DNA from: Nitrosospira sp. Nsp11
GTDB taxonomy: Bacteria > Pseudomonadota > Gammaproteobacteria > Burkholderiales > Nitrosomonadaceae
DNA: 64,000 bases
Assembly (NCBI RefSeq): GCF_900142705.1
Contig: NZ_FRBV01000003.1
Coordinates: 186,001 to 250,000 of the forward strand
Direction of reading: 5' to 3'
The position numbers were made by a program, and so were the translations under genes. The stretch's first letter is position 1; the number at the start of each line of letters is the position of its first letter. Under the pieces are notes generated by a model that was not told where the DNA came from, searched no databases, and worked only from the letters and a program-made list of their open reading frames with translations. Shown here in pieces: positions 11,775 to 21,901 of the stretch.

Positions 11775-13304
11775 GTGGCGAATGACGCTTTAGAGGAAAG
11801 TCCGGGCGAACCCATCGATTCGCTTAACGCGGAGGCCAAACTGGTCGAGGAACGCCGCGCCAAGCTGGATCTGCTGCGCACAACAGGTAACGCCTTCCCG
11901 AACAATTTTCGTCGCGACGATTTTTCGTCGGATCTGCACCGGCAATATGGCGGCCATTCCAACGAAATGCTGGAAGCAGAGCCAAAGATCGTAAACGTCG
12001 CGGGACGCATGGTATTAAAACGCGTGATGGGCAAGGCGAGCTTCGCCACCATCCAGGACATGAATGGACGCATCCAGCTTTATATTGCCCGCGACGTTGC
12101 CGGCATCGAGGCGCACGACGCATTCAAGCACTATGACCTCGGCGATATATTGGGCGCTCAAGGGACGCTGTTCAGAACCAGAACCGGCGAGCTTTCCGTT
12201 CGCGTCACGAAGCTGCAGCTGCTCACGAAATCACTGCGCCCTCTACCGGAAAAATTTCACGGCCTGGCCGATCAGGAGCAAAGATATCGCCAGCGCTACC
12301 TCGACCTCATCACCAACGAAAAAAGCCGGAGCGTATTTATTACACGATCCCGGGTCATCCAGTCCATACGCGAGTTTTTGGTCAGGCATGGCTATCTGGA
12401 AGTGGAGACGCCAATGATGCACCCGATTCCCGGCGGCGCTGCGGCACGGCCTTTTATCACTCACCACAACGCGCTGGATATGCAGTTGTATCTCCGCATC
12501 GCACCGGAGCTTTATCTGAAGCGCCTGGTTATCGGCGGCATGGAACGGGTATTTGAAATCAATCGAAGCTTCAGAAACGAAGGGATTTCGACTCGGCATA
12601 ACCCCGAATTCACCATGCTGGAATTTTACGAGGCTTATCAGGACTACACATACCTGATGGATTTCACGGAAAGCATGCTGCGGGAAATCGCGATAAAGGT
12701 GCTGGAAACAACCAAAGTCATTTACCAGGGGCGTGAAATTGACCTTGCACAACCGTTCGCGCGGCTTACCATTACCCAGGCAATCCGAAAATTTCATCCG
12801 GAATATACCGATGTGCAACTCGGCGATCGATCGTTCCTGATCGAAAAACTCAAAGCGCTCGGAATCGCCTGCAAACCCACGGATGGCATTGGCGGGCTAC
12901 AGCTTGCGTTATTTGACGAAACCACCGAGCATTTACTGCTGGAGCCGACCTTCGTCGTTGACTATCCAGCCGAGGTTTCACCGCTGGCACGGCGCAACGA
13001 TGCAAATCCCGCGATAACCGACCGGTTCGAACTGTACATTGCCGGCCGCGAAATCGCCAATGGATTTTCGGAATTGAACGACCCGGAGGACCAGGCGGCG
13101 CGCTTTCTCGAACAAGCCGATGCAAGAGAAGCGGGAGATGCCGAGGCCATGTATTATGACGCTGACTTTATTCGCGCGCTCGAGTACGGCCTGCCCCCGA
13201 CCGCGGGCGAGGGTATCGGTATAGACCGCCTGGTAATGCTCTTCACCGATAGCCCGAGTATTCGCGACGTGATTCTGTTTCCGCAATTACGACGGCAAGA
13301 TTGA
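11775..13304 (+). CDS. lysS: Lysyl-tRNA synthetase, class II
   Basis: 509 residues. Charges tRNA-Lys. N-terminal OB-fold anticodon domain (about residues 60-170) and class II catalytic core with motif 2 ([20 protein letters not shown]) and motif 3 ([13 protein letters not shown]). Starts with GTG at 11775, preceded by AAGGAG. It follows prfB closely, as in many proteobacteria, so they are probably co-transcribed. Confidence 0.97.
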   Translation: MANDALEESPGEPIDSLNAEAKLVEERRAKLDLLRTTGNAFPNNFRRDDFSSDLHRQYGGHSNEMLEAEPKIVNVAGRMVLKRVMGKASFATIQDMNGRIQLYIARDVAGIEAHDAFKHYDLGDILGAQGTLFRTRTGELSVRVTKLQLLTKSLRPLPEKFHGLADQEQRYRQRYLDLITNEKSRSVFITRSRVIQSIREFLVRHGYLEVETPMMHPIPGGAAARPFITHHNALDMQLYLRIAPELYLKRLVIGGMERVFEINRSFRNEGISTRHNPEFTMLEFYEAYQDYTYLMDFTESMLREIAIKVLETTKVIYQGREIDLAQPFARLTITQAIRKFHPEYTDVQLGDRSFLIEKLKALGIACKPTDGIGGLQLALFDETTEHLLLEPTFVVDYPAEVSPLARRNDANPAITDRFELYIAGREIANGFSELNDPEDQAARFLEQADAREAGDAEAMYYDADFIRALEYGLPPTAGEGIGIDRLVMLFTDSPSIRDVILFPQLRRQD

Positions 13305-13330
13305 CCTGGATGAAAGGCCAGGTCTTGAAG
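13303..13330 (+). terminator. Possible terminator after lysS
   Basis: A 7-bp stem GACCTGG / CCAGGTC with an 8-base loop begins inside the lysS stop codon and is followed by only two T residues, so it would be a weak intrinsic terminator. Confidence 0.35.
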
Positions 13331-13469
13331 GCAAGTCGACTGCTCCTGTCGAATGCCATCAGGAATCTCTAATTCTCCGCAAACCCTGGTCAGCAATCCT
13401 GGCTTATCCAGGGGTTCTTCAAGCATAGCAACCGGCGCTACCTTTACCCCTTTATCTCCAGTGAACCCG

Positions 13470-13514
13470 GTGCGACCAAGCGGGGCTGTATAAACGCGCC
13501 CAGCTTGGTCGCAC
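13470..13514. other. Perfect 12-bp inverted repeat upstream of the copper operon promoter
   Basis: GTGCGACCAAGC and GCTTGGTCGCAC face each other across a 21-base loop that itself can pair GGGC with GCCC. It lies about 24 bp before the -35 box of the copper operon and 165 bp after lysS. It has no T-tract. It may be a terminator for the lysS transcript, an operator or a recombination footprint; the sequence does not decide. The rest of 13305-13736 holds no convincing gene. Confidence 0.6.
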
Positions 13515-13537
13515 CTGCAATATACCCTACCCAGGTA

Positions 13538-13566
13538 TTGACATATACCCCCATGTAGTATACGAT
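13538..13566 (+). promoter_or_regulatory. Strong promoter with CsoR-like operator in the spacer
   Basis: TTGACA at 13538-13543 (perfect -35), a 17-bp spacer and TACGAT at 13561-13566 (-10). The spacer contains TATACCCCCATGTAGTATA, an imperfect inverted repeat with the run of C typical of CsoR-type copper operators. A csoR gene lies at the end of the operon that this promoter would serve, which supports copper-controlled autoregulated transcription. The transcript leader would be about 160 bases. Confidence 0.65.
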
Positions 13567-13736
13567 TTTATCGTAGACATTCAAACAGGTGGTCTAAATA
13601 AACATTGGATTTCCTGCCGCAGCGAACACTACGTCACGCAATTGAAGCCGGGAAAAACAGAAAATAAAGCCGTAGTAGATAGGCAAAGCAGTGGAATTGC
13701 ATTGTAGACATCTGCTGTGAAACCAGAGGTGCGACG

Positions 13737-14822
13737 ATGACGAATAAAGCCTCTCATCTGAAAGTCAAAGGCATGCATTGCTCGGGGTGCGAAGAAACCA
13801 TCGAGCATGCAGTGAATCGTCTTCCCGGTGTGCAGAAGGTAAAAGCGGATTACGTAAAGCAGACTGTCGATGTCGAGTTCGACGGCAAGCGCATCAAGGA
13901 AATCGACATTCGCAATGCAATCGAAGAAAAAGGTTATGAGTTTGAAAGCGCCATCGCCGACGCTTCAGGCCAGCATCTGCGAAACGGACTGATTTTACTG
14001 TTCTTCCTGCTGATGGTCGGTGGCGTTACCTTTTGGGGCAAAAGCATGATACCGGGGCTAGTGGGAGAGATGAACCCCAATCTCGGACATGCCATGTTAT
14101 TTTCCATCGGGTTTTTTACGGGGTTCCATTGCGTTGGCATGTGCGGCGGCTTTGTGGTCGGCTACGCGACCTCAGGTGTTCCTCAATCCGTAGCTTCCAC
14201 CGCGATGCGCCACTTGATGTACGCAACCGGCAAGACAGCCTCTTACGCGGCCATTGGCGGCACTTTAGGCTTGCTGGGCTCGGTCGTGACTTTTACTCCT
14301 TACATGCGGGGCATCATCAGTATCGCAGCCAGCCTCTTTGTAATTATCTATGGTCTGAAAATGCTGGATGTATTTGCTGCGCTGCGCGGCTTTACCCTGC
14401 GCCTGCCTCATTTTGTGACCAAAGGTGTCGCGAATGAACTACGAAGCCAGCGCAGCCCTCTCGTAATCGGGCTGTTGAATGGATTCATGCTGGGTTGCGG
14501 TCCTCTGCAAGCCATGTACATCATGGCAGCAGGTACTGGCAGTCCCCAGGAAGGCGCTACCATGCTGTTCTTCTTCGGCCTGGGCACGCTGTTGCCGCTC
14601 CTGAGCTTCGGCCTGGTCGCCAGCAGCGTGTCCCGCAGCATCATGCGCCAGCTGGTGCTTGCTTCCGCAATTCTGGTTATCGCCATGGGTGTGATGATGG
14701 CGGATCGAGGACTCAAGCTGACGGGGTCCGGTTATGACTTTAACTCGCTTTCGTCCCCTTGGCAGCAGGTAAAGCCAGCAGACAATCACCTCGAGCCGAG
14801 CGACGCGCCCACGCAGCGCTGA
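13737..14822 (+). CDS. HMA domain fused to TauE/SafE-like (DsbD_2) membrane protein
   Basis: 361 residues. First gene of the copper cassette. Residues 1-70 are a heavy-metal-associated domain with metal-binding Cys15 and Cys18 (KGMHCSGCEETIEH). The rest is a polytopic membrane domain of the UreH/sulphite exporter-like group, with the conserved GFFTGFHCVGMCGG and a second LLNGFMLGCGPLQAMY half-repeat motif, about six to seven hydrophobic segments. Related proteins are placed near copA and cytochrome oxidase assembly genes and are thought to move copper or thiol-related substrates across the inner membrane. Exact transport direction is not known. Confidence 0.82.
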   Translation: MTNKASHLKVKGMHCSGCEETIEHAVNRLPGVQKVKADYVKQTVDVEFDGKRIKEIDIRNAIEEKGYEFESAIADASGQHLRNGLILLFFLLMVGGVTFWGKSMIPGLVGEMNPNLGHAMLFSIGFFTGFHCVGMCGGFVVGYATSGVPQSVASTAMRHLMYATGKTASYAAIGGTLGLLGSVVTFTPYMRGIISIAASLFVIIYGLKMLDVFAALRGFTLRLPHFVTKGVANELRSQRSPLVIGLLNGFMLGCGPLQAMYIMAAGTGSPQEGATMLFFFGLGTLLPLLSFGLVASSVSRSIMRQLVLASAILVIAMGVMMADRGLKLTGSGYDFNSLSSPWQQVKPADNHLEPSDAPTQR

Positions 14823-14878
14823 GCGAATACATTTACATTTGTCGAGTTTATCAATGAATCTTGCGACGCGAGGCATCC

Positions 14879-17278
14879 ATGCATTCTCTAGCGCTTAAGC
14901 AAATAGAATTGCCGATCGAAGGCATGACCTGCACCGCCTGTGCGGCCCGTATTGAAAAAAACCTTAATAAGCTTCCAGGCGTACGTGCTGCAGTTAATTT
15001 TGCGAACGAAAAAGCGCGGGTTGAGTTTGATGCGGCCACGACCCAGCCTGAAGATCTGGTCCGTTCGATTGAGAAAGCCGGGTTTCACGTGGTTCCACAA
15101 TCGGTGCAACTGCAAATCACGGGAATGACCTGCGCCGCGTGCAGCGGCCGTATCGAAAAAGCGCTGAATAAACTGCCGGGCGTCACCGCTACCGTCAATC
15201 TCGCTACAGAGATTGCCCACGCCGGCTTCAGCCCCGGCGCGATAGCAGTGGATGACCTGATTGCCGCAATTGCCCGGGCGGGCTACGGCGCCAGCGAAAT
15301 CAGCGAAGCCAGTCGCGCCGAGGAGAAAGCGCGCAGGCTTGCCGCTTACAACGCGGAACTTCGCATGTTCTGGATTGCAGCTGCGCTCAGCCTGCCGCTA
15401 TTGCTGCAGATGGCGCCGATGCTCTGGGAAAGCGGTGCAGAACTGCCGCGCTGGCTGCAATGGGTGCTGGCAACGCCGGTACAGTTCTGGGTGGGCAAGC
15501 GCTTCTATACCGCGGCATGGAATGCGTTACGCGGCGGCGGAGCCAACATGGATGTGCTTATCGCGCTGGGCACTAGCGCAGCATACTTTTTCAGCGTAGT
15601 GGTAGTGGTGCTGAGCCTGGATCAGCACGTCTATTTCGAGGCAAGCGCGGTCATCATCACGTTGGTTCTATTGGGTAAACTGATGGAAGCCCGCGCCAAG
15701 GGCAAGACTTCGGCGGCTATTGAGGAACTTGTCAGGCTGCAGCCCAAGATTGCCCGGGTGGAGCGCAACGGCGAGATCGTGGAAGTGGATGCAAGCAGCC
15801 TCAAGCCGGGAGAGGTGTTTATCGTTCGCCCGGGCGAGAATATGCCGGTGGATGGCGTCGTCATTGAAGGCGCCTCCAGCGTGAACGAGGCGATGTTGAC
15901 CGGCGAAAGCCTGCCCGTTACAAAACGAGTTGGCGCGAAGGTCTACGCGGCTACCATGAATCAGCAGGGGCTGCTTAAATGTCGCGCGACCGGTGTCGGC
16001 GCTCATACCCAACTTGCGGCCATTATCCGTCTCGTTGAAGAAGCGCAAGGTTCCAAGGCGCCCATCCAGCGATTGGCCGATACGATTTCAGGCGTGTTTG
16101 TGCCGGTGGTGGTCACTCTCAGCGCGCTGACCCTGGTCCTCAACTGGTGGCTGGCCGCGGATTTTGTGCCGGCTCTCATTAATGCCGTAGCGGTGCTGGT
16201 TATTGCCTGCCCCTGCGCATTGGGGTTGGCTACGCCAACTGCAATCATGGTGGGTGCGGGACGCGGGGCCCAAGCCGGCGTGCTGGTGAAAAACGCTGCT
16301 GCACTGGAACAGGCCGAAAAAATTCAGGTTCTGATTGTGGACAAAACCGGCACGCTCACCGAGGGGGCGCCCGCAGTGACGGATATTGTTCCGGCAGGAA
16401 CGGTTATGGAACACGATCTGATGCAGATTGCCGCGACGCTCGAGCGGGGATCGGAGCATCCTCTGGCAAAAGCAGTGATGGAGCATGCCAGTAGCCTGGG
16501 TATCCAGCCACAAACAGTGAGCAATTTCAGAGCCGTCACCGGCAGCGGTATCACTGGCTGCATCGATGGCATCGAGTATCTTCTCGGCTCGCCCCGATTT
16601 CTGCGCGAACATGGCGCGCTGGTCGATGAAAATTCGATGGCCATTCTTCAGGCCGAGGGTAAAACTGTCGTAGGCGTGGCTCTGGTAACCAGTACAAACA
16701 GCACGGCGCCTAAAGTTCTCGGCCATCTCGCCATCGCCGACCGGCTGAGGCATAGTTCCGCACAAGCGGTAGCGCGGCTACAGTCGATGGGAATCGAAGT
16801 CGTGATGCTCACCGGCGACAATTCCGCCACCGCAGCCGCCATTGCCGGGCAAGCAGGCATTACCACTTATCGTGCTGAGGTGCTGCCTCAGGATAAAGCT
16901 GCCGAAGTGGGCAAAATGAAGGCAAACGGTAAATTTACCGGTATGGTAGGCGATGGTATCAATGATGCACCGGCGCTGGCCGCGGCCGACGTGAGCTTCG
17001 CTATCGGAGAAGGCTCCGACGTGGCGATCGAGGCCGCCGACATCACACTTATGCGTAATGACCTGATGAGTGTGGCGGATGCTATCTCGCTTTCACGCGC
17101 AACGCTGGGAAAAATCCGCCAGAACTTGTTCTTCGCCTTCATCTATAACGTGCTGGGGATACCGCTGGCGGCGATAGGATTGCTTAATCCCGTGGTCGCA
17201 GGTGCAGCAATGGCAATGAGCTCGGTATCGGTAGTAGGCAATTCGCTGTTGTTGAAACGGTGGCGAGCCGGCGTTTGA
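14879..17278 (+). CDS. copA: Copper-translocating P1B-type ATPase
   Basis: 799 residues from ATG 14879 (GAGG upstream; a TTG at 14861 is the alternative). Exports Cu(I) from the cytoplasm. Two N-terminal HMA domains with [13 protein letters not shown] (Cys18, Cys21) and [13 protein letters not shown], transmembrane CPC motif (Cys444, Cys446 in [12 protein letters not shown]), actuator TGES, phosphorylation site DKTGTLTEG (Asp488), HP motif SEHPLAKA, and hinge [15 protein letters not shown]. All key residues are present. It sits between the HMA membrane protein and copZ, in the order typical of copper-detoxification operons. Confidence 0.96.
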   Translation: MHSLALKQIELPIEGMTCTACAARIEKNLNKLPGVRAAVNFANEKARVEFDAATTQPEDLVRSIEKAGFHVVPQSVQLQITGMTCAACSGRIEKALNKLPGVTATVNLATEIAHAGFSPGAIAVDDLIAAIARAGYGASEISEASRAEEKARRLAAYNAELRMFWIAAALSLPLLLQMAPMLWESGAELPRWLQWVLATPVQFWVGKRFYTAAWNALRGGGANMDVLIALGTSAAYFFSVVVVVLSLDQHVYFEASAVIITLVLLGKLMEARAKGKTSAAIEELVRLQPKIARVERNGEIVEVDASSLKPGEVFIVRPGENMPVDGVVIEGASSVNEAMLTGESLPVTKRVGAKVYAATMNQQGLLKCRATGVGAHTQLAAIIRLVEEAQGSKAPIQRLADTISGVFVPVVVTLSALTLVLNWWLAADFVPALINAVAVLVIACPCALGLATPTAIMVGAGRGAQAGVLVKNAAALEQAEKIQVLIVDKTGTLTEGAPAVTDIVPAGTVMEHDLMQIAATLERGSEHPLAKAVMEHASSLGIQPQTVSNFRAVTGSGITGCIDGIEYLLGSPRFLREHGALVDENSMAILQAEGKTVVGVALVTSTNSTAPKVLGHLAIADRLRHSSAQAVARLQSMGIEVVMLTGDNSATAAAIAGQAGITTYRAEVLPQDKAAEVGKMKANGKFTGMVGDGINDAPALAAADVSFAIGEGSDVAIEAADITLMRNDLMSVADAISLSRATLGKIRQNLFFAFIYNVLGIPLAAIGLLNPVVAGAAMAMSSVSVVGNSLLLKRWRAGV

Positions 17279-17323
17279 ACAGCTGATCGATTCACTTAAC
17301 GCATTCACTTAAACGGAAGGAGT

Positions 17324-17539
17324 ATGAAAATGCAAACGGAAGTCATAAAAGTCGAGGGAATGACCTGCATGGGCTGCGTCAATAGTGTGAAGAGCGTGCT
17401 GGAGAAAATTCCTGGCGTGGACAGTGCGGATGTTTCTCTCGAACAGAAACAGGTGACCATCCAGTACGACGCTGCCACTACTAAACCCAACCAGTTCAAG
17501 AACGCTATCGAGGACGCCGGCTTTGAAGTCATTACCTAG
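17324..17539 (+). CDS. copZ: Copper chaperone, CopZ-like HMA protein
   Basis: 71 residues, a single HMA domain with [15 protein letters not shown] (CxxC). Carries Cu(I) to CopA and probably to CsoR. AAGGAG stands eight bases before the ATG. The 3' end overlaps the csoR frame. Confidence 0.92.
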   Translation: MKMQTEVIKVEGMTCMGCVNSVKSVLEKIPGVDSADVSLEQKQVTIQYDAATTKPNQFKNAIEDAGFEVIT

Positions 17540-17834
17540 CAAGAAGCCATGCCATGCACCGCAGACGGTGGTGCAACCGGACAAGGAAGCACTGATAAAG
17601 CGGCTCAACCGCATCGAGGGGCAGGTACGGGGTGTCAACAAAATGATATCGGAAGATCGTTATTGCGTTGACATCCTGAACCAGGTCTCTGCGCTGCAAT
17701 CCGCACTTGACGCGGTGGCCATGCTGTTATTGGAAAACCATACGCATGGATGCATGCAAGGCGCCATCAAATCAGGTCAGGGCGATGAGGCAATTGATGA
17801 GCTGATGGCGGTAGTGCGGAAATTTGCGCGGTAG
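17523..17834 (+). CDS. csoR: CsoR-family copper-sensing transcriptional repressor
   Basis: 103 residues from a TTG at 17523 that overlaps the end of copZ by 17 bases; a GTG at 17568 is an alternative start. All-helical tetrameric DNA-binding protein that leaves DNA when Cu(I) binds. The Cu(I) ligand set is visible as Cys48, His73 and Cys77, with the same spacing (25 and 4) as in Mycobacterium CsoR, and the family core [16 protein letters not shown] is intact. This spacing separates it from FrmR/RcnR relatives. It probably binds the CCCCC-containing inverted repeat in the promoter at 13538-13566. Confidence 0.9.
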   Translation: MKSLPSKKPCHAPQTVVQPDKEALIKRLNRIEGQVRGVNKMISEDRYCVDILNQVSALQSALDAVAMLLLENHTHGCMQGAIKSGQGDEAIDELMAVVRKFAR

Positions 17835-17913
17835 TGGCAGTAAAGCTGCGGAATTTCAGTTGATCTTACGGTGCATCCGGTTAAACGAACCAAACAAAGG
17901 GGTAGAGAACGCA

Positions 17914-18645
17914 ATGATACGAGTTGTCCTGATCGCTTTTTTGTTGTTTACCGACCATGCAATCGCCACCGGAGTTTCCCCGGCTGATGTACCCGACACC
18001 ATGGCGGAGCGGGTAAAGGCCTGCACTGCCTGTCATGGCAAAGAGGATAAACAGGGCAGAGATGCGTACTACCCGCGTATTGCTGGCAAGCCGGAAGGCT
18101 ATCTGTTCAACCAGCTGCGCAATTTCCGTGACGAGCGGCGCCACTACCGCCCCATGGCCTTGCTGCTTGAAGGTTTGCCCGATCAATACCTGCGCGATAT
18201 GGCCGCCTATTTCGCTTCGTTGAAACAGGCTTTCCCCCCGCCCGAACCATTAAAGTCATCGCCCGATGAAGTTGAACTCGCCCGCAGGCTTATTACTCAG
18301 GGCGACCCCGGCCGTAAGATTCCCGCGTGTACTGAATGCCACGGCAAAGACCTGATGGGCACGGAGCCTTTTATTCCCGGCCTGCTGGGCCTGCCGCGCG
18401 TCTATATCATCGCCCAGTTCGGTAACTGGCAGAATGGAGGAGCGATGCGCGGGGAAACGCCCGACTGCATGTCCGAAATCGCAAAACAGCTCACAACCAA
18501 CGAGGCGAGCGCCATTGCGGCGTGGCTGGCCGCGCAACCCGTTTCCGAAGCCCTCTCAACGCGCGCAAGCCCGGCGGCAACTCTCCCTGGTAAGCTGGCT
18601 GAGCGTTGCAGCAGCATCGTCCTCCAACCAGGAGGGTTGCAATGA
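17914..18645 (+). CDS. Diheme cytochrome c (c4/c553-like), exported
   Basis: 243 residues from ATG 17914. Signal peptide MIRVVLIAFLLFTDHAIA, then two heme sites: CTACH at Cys37 and CTECH at Cys139, each with a later Met that could be the sixth ligand (PMALLL; GAMRGE). Periplasmic electron carrier. The ORF is open from 17824, but only the 17914 start gives a signal peptide. Its stop overlaps the start of the next cytochrome gene (ATGA), so the two are one translational unit. It follows csoR with an 79-bp gap. Confidence 0.88.
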   Translation: MIRVVLIAFLLFTDHAIATGVSPADVPDTMAERVKACTACHGKEDKQGRDAYYPRIAGKPEGYLFNQLRNFRDERRHYRPMALLLEGLPDQYLRDMAAYFASLKQAFPPPEPLKSSPDEVELARRLITQGDPGRKIPACTECHGKDLMGTEPFIPGLLGLPRVYIIAQFGNWQNGGAMRGETPDCMSEIAKQLTTNEASAIAAWLAAQPVSEALSTRASPAATLPGKLAERCSSIVLQPGGLQ

Positions 18646-19943
18646 AACTTATCCTATTGGCTGCGGCGCTTGCCGGGCTAATAGGCCTCGGCATTTTCAT
18701 GGTACCGGTAAGCTCCTCCTCTGTTCCTGCCGGCGTGGAATCGCCACCGGCAAAAACAGATGGCATTACCGGGCGGCAAGCACAACAGCAACAGCAGGCG
18801 CGGGGCGCCTATCTCGCGCAGGCCGGCAATTGCATGGGTTGCCACACGGCACAGGGTGGGCGACCCTATGCGGGGGGACATGTCCTCGATACGTCTATCG
18901 GGACCTTCATCACACCTAATATTACCCCTGATCCGGAAACGGGTATTGGACTCTGGAATGAGGGGAACTTCTGGCGAGCGCTCCACGATGGCAAGGCACG
19001 CGACGGCAGCCCTTTATACCCCGCCTTTCCCTATACGGAATATACGAAGATCACGCGTGAGGACTCCGATGCAATCTTTGCCTATCTTCAATCGCTTCCA
19101 CCTGCTCAGCAGCGCAATCGGCCGAACCAGATCCGTTTTCCTTTCAACCTCCGTCCACTCATTTATATCTGGCGCGCCATTTATTTCGAGCAAGGCGTTT
19201 ATCGGGCTGATAACGCAAAGAGCGATGAATGGAACCGGGGCGCCTATCTGGTGCAAGGACTCGGCCACTGCAATGCTTGCCATACCGCCCGGAACCCGTT
19301 CGGCGCAAGCCAGGGCGAACTATTCGGGGGAGGACAGCTCATGGGCTCGAACTGGTACGCGCCCTCTCTGACATCTCTCCAGGAGGCCAGCACTTCCGAC
19401 TGGGCGGTCGAGGACATCGTTGAATTACTGAGGACAGGTTCGTCTAGCCGCGCAATCACAACAGGGCCGATGGCGGATGTCATCAGCCAAAGTCTTCAAT
19501 ATCTGACGAAGGAGGACGCCTATGCCATGGCGACCTACCTGAAGTCGCTACCTGAGACCGGTCCCCGCTCCAGAGGCATAGCCCCTGCGCTGACGGAAGA
19601 AGTCGACACGCTGCTCCGCCAAGGCGGCGAGATCTACGAGACGCACTGTCAGGATTGTCATGGAAATTTGGGGCAGGGCGCCCCCGGCGCTTATCCGGCG
19701 CTGGCGGGAAACCGCGGCATTACACTGGCCTCCCCGATTAATGCAATTCGCAGCATTCTCAATGGTGGCTACGCACCCGTCATCGCAAGCAATCCGCGAC
19801 CTTATGGCATGCCACCGTTTGCGCAAATCCTGCGTGATGAGGAGGTTGCGCTGGTCTTGTCATATATCCGCAACGCATGGGGTAATCGGGGCACCCTGGT
19901 TACGGCGGCTCAGGTTGACCGGAGCAGGAAGGGTGCGCAATGA
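18642..19943 (+). CDS. Triheme cytochrome c, alcohol/gluconate dehydrogenase cytochrome-subunit type
   Basis: 433 residues. N-terminal hydrophobic anchor (LILLAAALAGLIGLGIFMV), then three c-type heme sites: CMGCH near residue 64, CNACH near 210 and CQDCH near 336, the layout of the membrane-bound cytochrome subunit of PQQ/flavin dehydrogenases. No dehydrogenase gene is adjacent, so the electron donor is unknown; its place at the end of a copper cassette suggests pairing with a copper-linked electron path. GGAGGG precedes the ATG at 18642; an upstream in-frame start at 18606 is less likely. Confidence 0.88.
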   Translation: MKLILLAAALAGLIGLGIFMVPVSSSSVPAGVESPPAKTDGITGRQAQQQQQARGAYLAQAGNCMGCHTAQGGRPYAGGHVLDTSIGTFITPNITPDPETGIGLWNEGNFWRALHDGKARDGSPLYPAFPYTEYTKITREDSDAIFAYLQSLPPAQQRNRPNQIRFPFNLRPLIYIWRAIYFEQGVYRADNAKSDEWNRGAYLVQGLGHCNACHTARNPFGASQGELFGGGQLMGSNWYAPSLTSLQEASTSDWAVEDIVELLRTGSSSRAITTGPMADVISQSLQYLTKEDAYAMATYLKSLPETGPRSRGIAPALTEEVDTLLRQGGEIYETHCQDCHGNLGQGAPGAYPALAGNRGITLASPINAIRSILNGGYAPVIASNPRPYGMPPFAQILRDEEVALVLSYIRNAWGNRGTLVTAAQVDRSRKGAQ

Positions 19944-20043
19944 AGGATCGTGTCGGCAGCATTTATTATCCGTAATACGTTGGCGCTACAGAGCATCAGT
20001 GATGGACATTAACGACTTATTTCAATTATCGAGGAGAATCAAG

Positions 20044-20532
20044 ATGAATAAGTTCATATCTACCATTCTGTTTGGATCTGCTTTTGCTTTTGCTATTGCC
20101 TTACCTGCCGGCGCCCATACCGAGGAATATTTCGATTCCAAGGAGTCGGTTCACGGCGGGCAAACGCGCATGGCCGGTCCGTATCATCTGGAGCTTGTCG
20201 CCAAGGATAAGGAAATCGTACTCTATGTAATGGATCATGCCGACCGAAATCTCAGCACCGAAGGGGGTGCAGGCAAGGCAACCGTTCAAACCGGCAAGAC
20301 GAAGAACAAGATCTCGGTCAAACTGGAACCGGCGGGTAATAATATATTGAAAGGAACGGGGGATTTCGTCGTTTCACCAGAATCGGTAGTGACCGTATTC
20401 GTTGAGCTACCGGAACAGGAGGTAACCTCCGCCCGCTTCACCCCGCTCAAGGTCAAAAGCAAGACTACGACGAAAGCCAGCAATGGCAAACCTTTAGCAG
20501 ATGGGCAAGGCGCCAGCGCCACCACATTTTGA
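20044..20532 (+). CDS. Exported protein of unknown function at the end of the copper cassette
   Basis: 162 residues with a clear signal peptide (MNKFISTILFGSAFAFAIA then LPAGA/HTEE). The mature part is beta-rich and lysine/threonine-rich, with a pattern GPYHLELVAKDKEIVLYV and DHADRN, ending in a lysine-rich, low-complexity tail (VKSKTTTKASNGK). The histidines and methionines near the N-terminus could bind metal, but no known copper motif is seen. GGAGAATCAAG precedes ATG 20044. It lies 100 bp after the cytochrome gene on the same strand. The name of the family is not recognised. Confidence 0.75.
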   Translation: MNKFISTILFGSAFAFAIALPAGAHTEEYFDSKESVHGGQTRMAGPYHLELVAKDKEIVLYVMDHADRNLSTEGGAGKATVQTGKTKNKISVKLEPAGNNILKGTGDFVVSPESVVTVFVELPEQEVTSARFTPLKVKSKTTTKASNGKPLADGQGASATTF

Positions 20533-20547
20533 ACCTGTCTTTACCCT

Positions 20548-20580
20548 GCAGAGTGCTGCTCATGGTGGCAGCATCTCTGC
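20548..20580 (+). terminator. Hairpin at the end of the copper cassette
   Basis: GCAGAG-TGCTGC pairs with GCAGCA-T-CTCTGC (one bulged T) around an 8-base loop, 15 bases after the stop of the preceding gene. No T-run follows, so it is either a Rho-assisted end or a transcript-stabilising hairpin. It separates this gene from the convergent epimerase gene. Confidence 0.4.
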
Positions 20581-20693
20581 AAACAACCAGAGTTCGGTGG
20601 CACCGAAGCCATGCAGCGTTTCGGCTCGGAAGATAATGATTCGTGCATTATTCGACTGACTTGTACCGAGGAGCTTGCAATGCCTGAAAAGAT

Positions 20694-21686
20694 CTATCCG
20701 CAATAACCATTGGCCAGAAACCAATTCATCGCATCTTCAAGCGCTTCCGCCGCCGGCCGGTACTGGTAACCCAATTCACGTATGGCCTTGTCGCTGGAGT
20801 AAAACATCTTTTGTTTGGCCATTCGCAGGCTGTCCACTGTCGCGCGCGGCTCAACATTCGTGACCATTGCCATTTTTTCCATTAACCAGGCAGCGGGAAG
20901 AATCAGCTTGACGGGAAGGCTGACTCGCTTTTTCCGCTTTCCGCTAATCTTGTCTATTGCTTGCAATATTTGCAGCAAGGTCATGTTTTCGCCTCCCAGG
21001 ATATAACGCTCTCCTGGTTTTCCATGCGCATAGGCCAGCAGGTGGCCCCGTGCAATGTCATCGGCATGAGCGACGTTCAAGCCGGTATTCACATAGGCCG
21101 GCATACGGCCGCGCAAGGTGTCAACGACTATACGCCCTGTCGGCGTGGGCCTTATGTCGCGCGGCCCCATCGGCGTAGATGGATTCACTATGAGTAAATG
21201 CAGTTTATGCTCATCGGTCATCCGCTGAACGACCTGTTCCGCCATGAATTTGGATCGCTTGTAGTGCCCATTCATGGCCAGGAGGCTCGAGGGCGTGTCC
21301 TCGTTTGCAGGGACGCCATCCTGGCTCGTTCCCAGGGTCGCCACGCTGCTGGTGTATACCATGCGTCTCATTCCCGCTTCAGCAGCAGCCAGTATCAGCG
21401 CCTGAGTTCCCTTCACGTTGATGTCGTACATGGTTTCAGGATTCGGCACCCAGAGCCGATAATCGGCGGCAACATGAAATAAATTATCACAGCCTGCGAC
21501 CGCACGTTTTAGTGATGGGGCAGAGCGCAGATCACCTTCCGAGATCTCAACAGGTAGTTGATAGAGATTTCTACGATCACTTCCCGGCCTGACCAGGCAC
21601 CGCACCTCGTGGCCTGCGTTAAGCAAACAGCGCGCAACTGCCGAACCCACGAATCCATTCGCGCCTGTAACCAATGACTTCAGCAT
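20694..21686 (-). CDS. hpnA: NAD-dependent epimerase, hopanoid-associated (HpnA-like)
   Basis: About 330 residues. Extended short-chain dehydrogenase: NAD-binding motif VTGANGFVGSAVARCLL at the N-terminus, catalytic YxxxK as Y-K-R-S-K in GHYKRSKFMAEQ, and the typical HpnA sequence RCLVRPGSDRRNL. HpnA-like proteins are linked to hopanoid side-chain/sugar biosynthesis. No squalene-hopene cyclase gene is nearby in the window. A GTG at 21695 is a possible longer start; the ATG at 21686 fits the family better. Confidence 0.85.
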   Translation of the reverse strand: MLKSLVTGANGFVGSAVARCLLNAGHEVRCLVRPGSDRRNLYQLPVEISEGDLRSAPSLKRAVAGCDNLFHVAADYRLWVPNPETMYDINVKGTQALILAAAEAGMRRMVYTSSVATLGTSQDGVPANEDTPSSLLAMNGHYKRSKFMAEQVVQRMTDEHKLHLLIVNPSTPMGPRDIRPTPTGRIVVDTLRGRMPAYVNTGLNVAHADDIARGHLLAYAHGKPGERYILGGENMTLLQILQAIDKISGKRKKRVSLPVKLILPAAWLMEKMAMVTNVEPRATVDSLRMAKQKMFYSSDKAIRELGYQYRPAAEALEDAMNWFLANGYCG

Positions 21687-21901
21687 GGCTGACACCCAGT
21701 CAGCGCGGTTGGTCCAAAATTTATAAACAACGTTCGAAACTGCATTGTTGCGGTAGCTCCACAGCTTTTACACCCCATATCGAATTCAGACCGGGCGATT
21801 GAAGGTGTAACTCAAAAATAGATAACGCAACGAAAAGATCAAAGCACACTCATATATCTGCATCAACACATCTAACACAAAAACAGTCCTTTGCCTTGCG
21901 C

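Noticed and set aside
13154-13426. 90-codon minus-strand ORF across the lysS end
   Set aside because: Most of it is antisense to lysS; the free part shows no known motif and no ribosome binding site.
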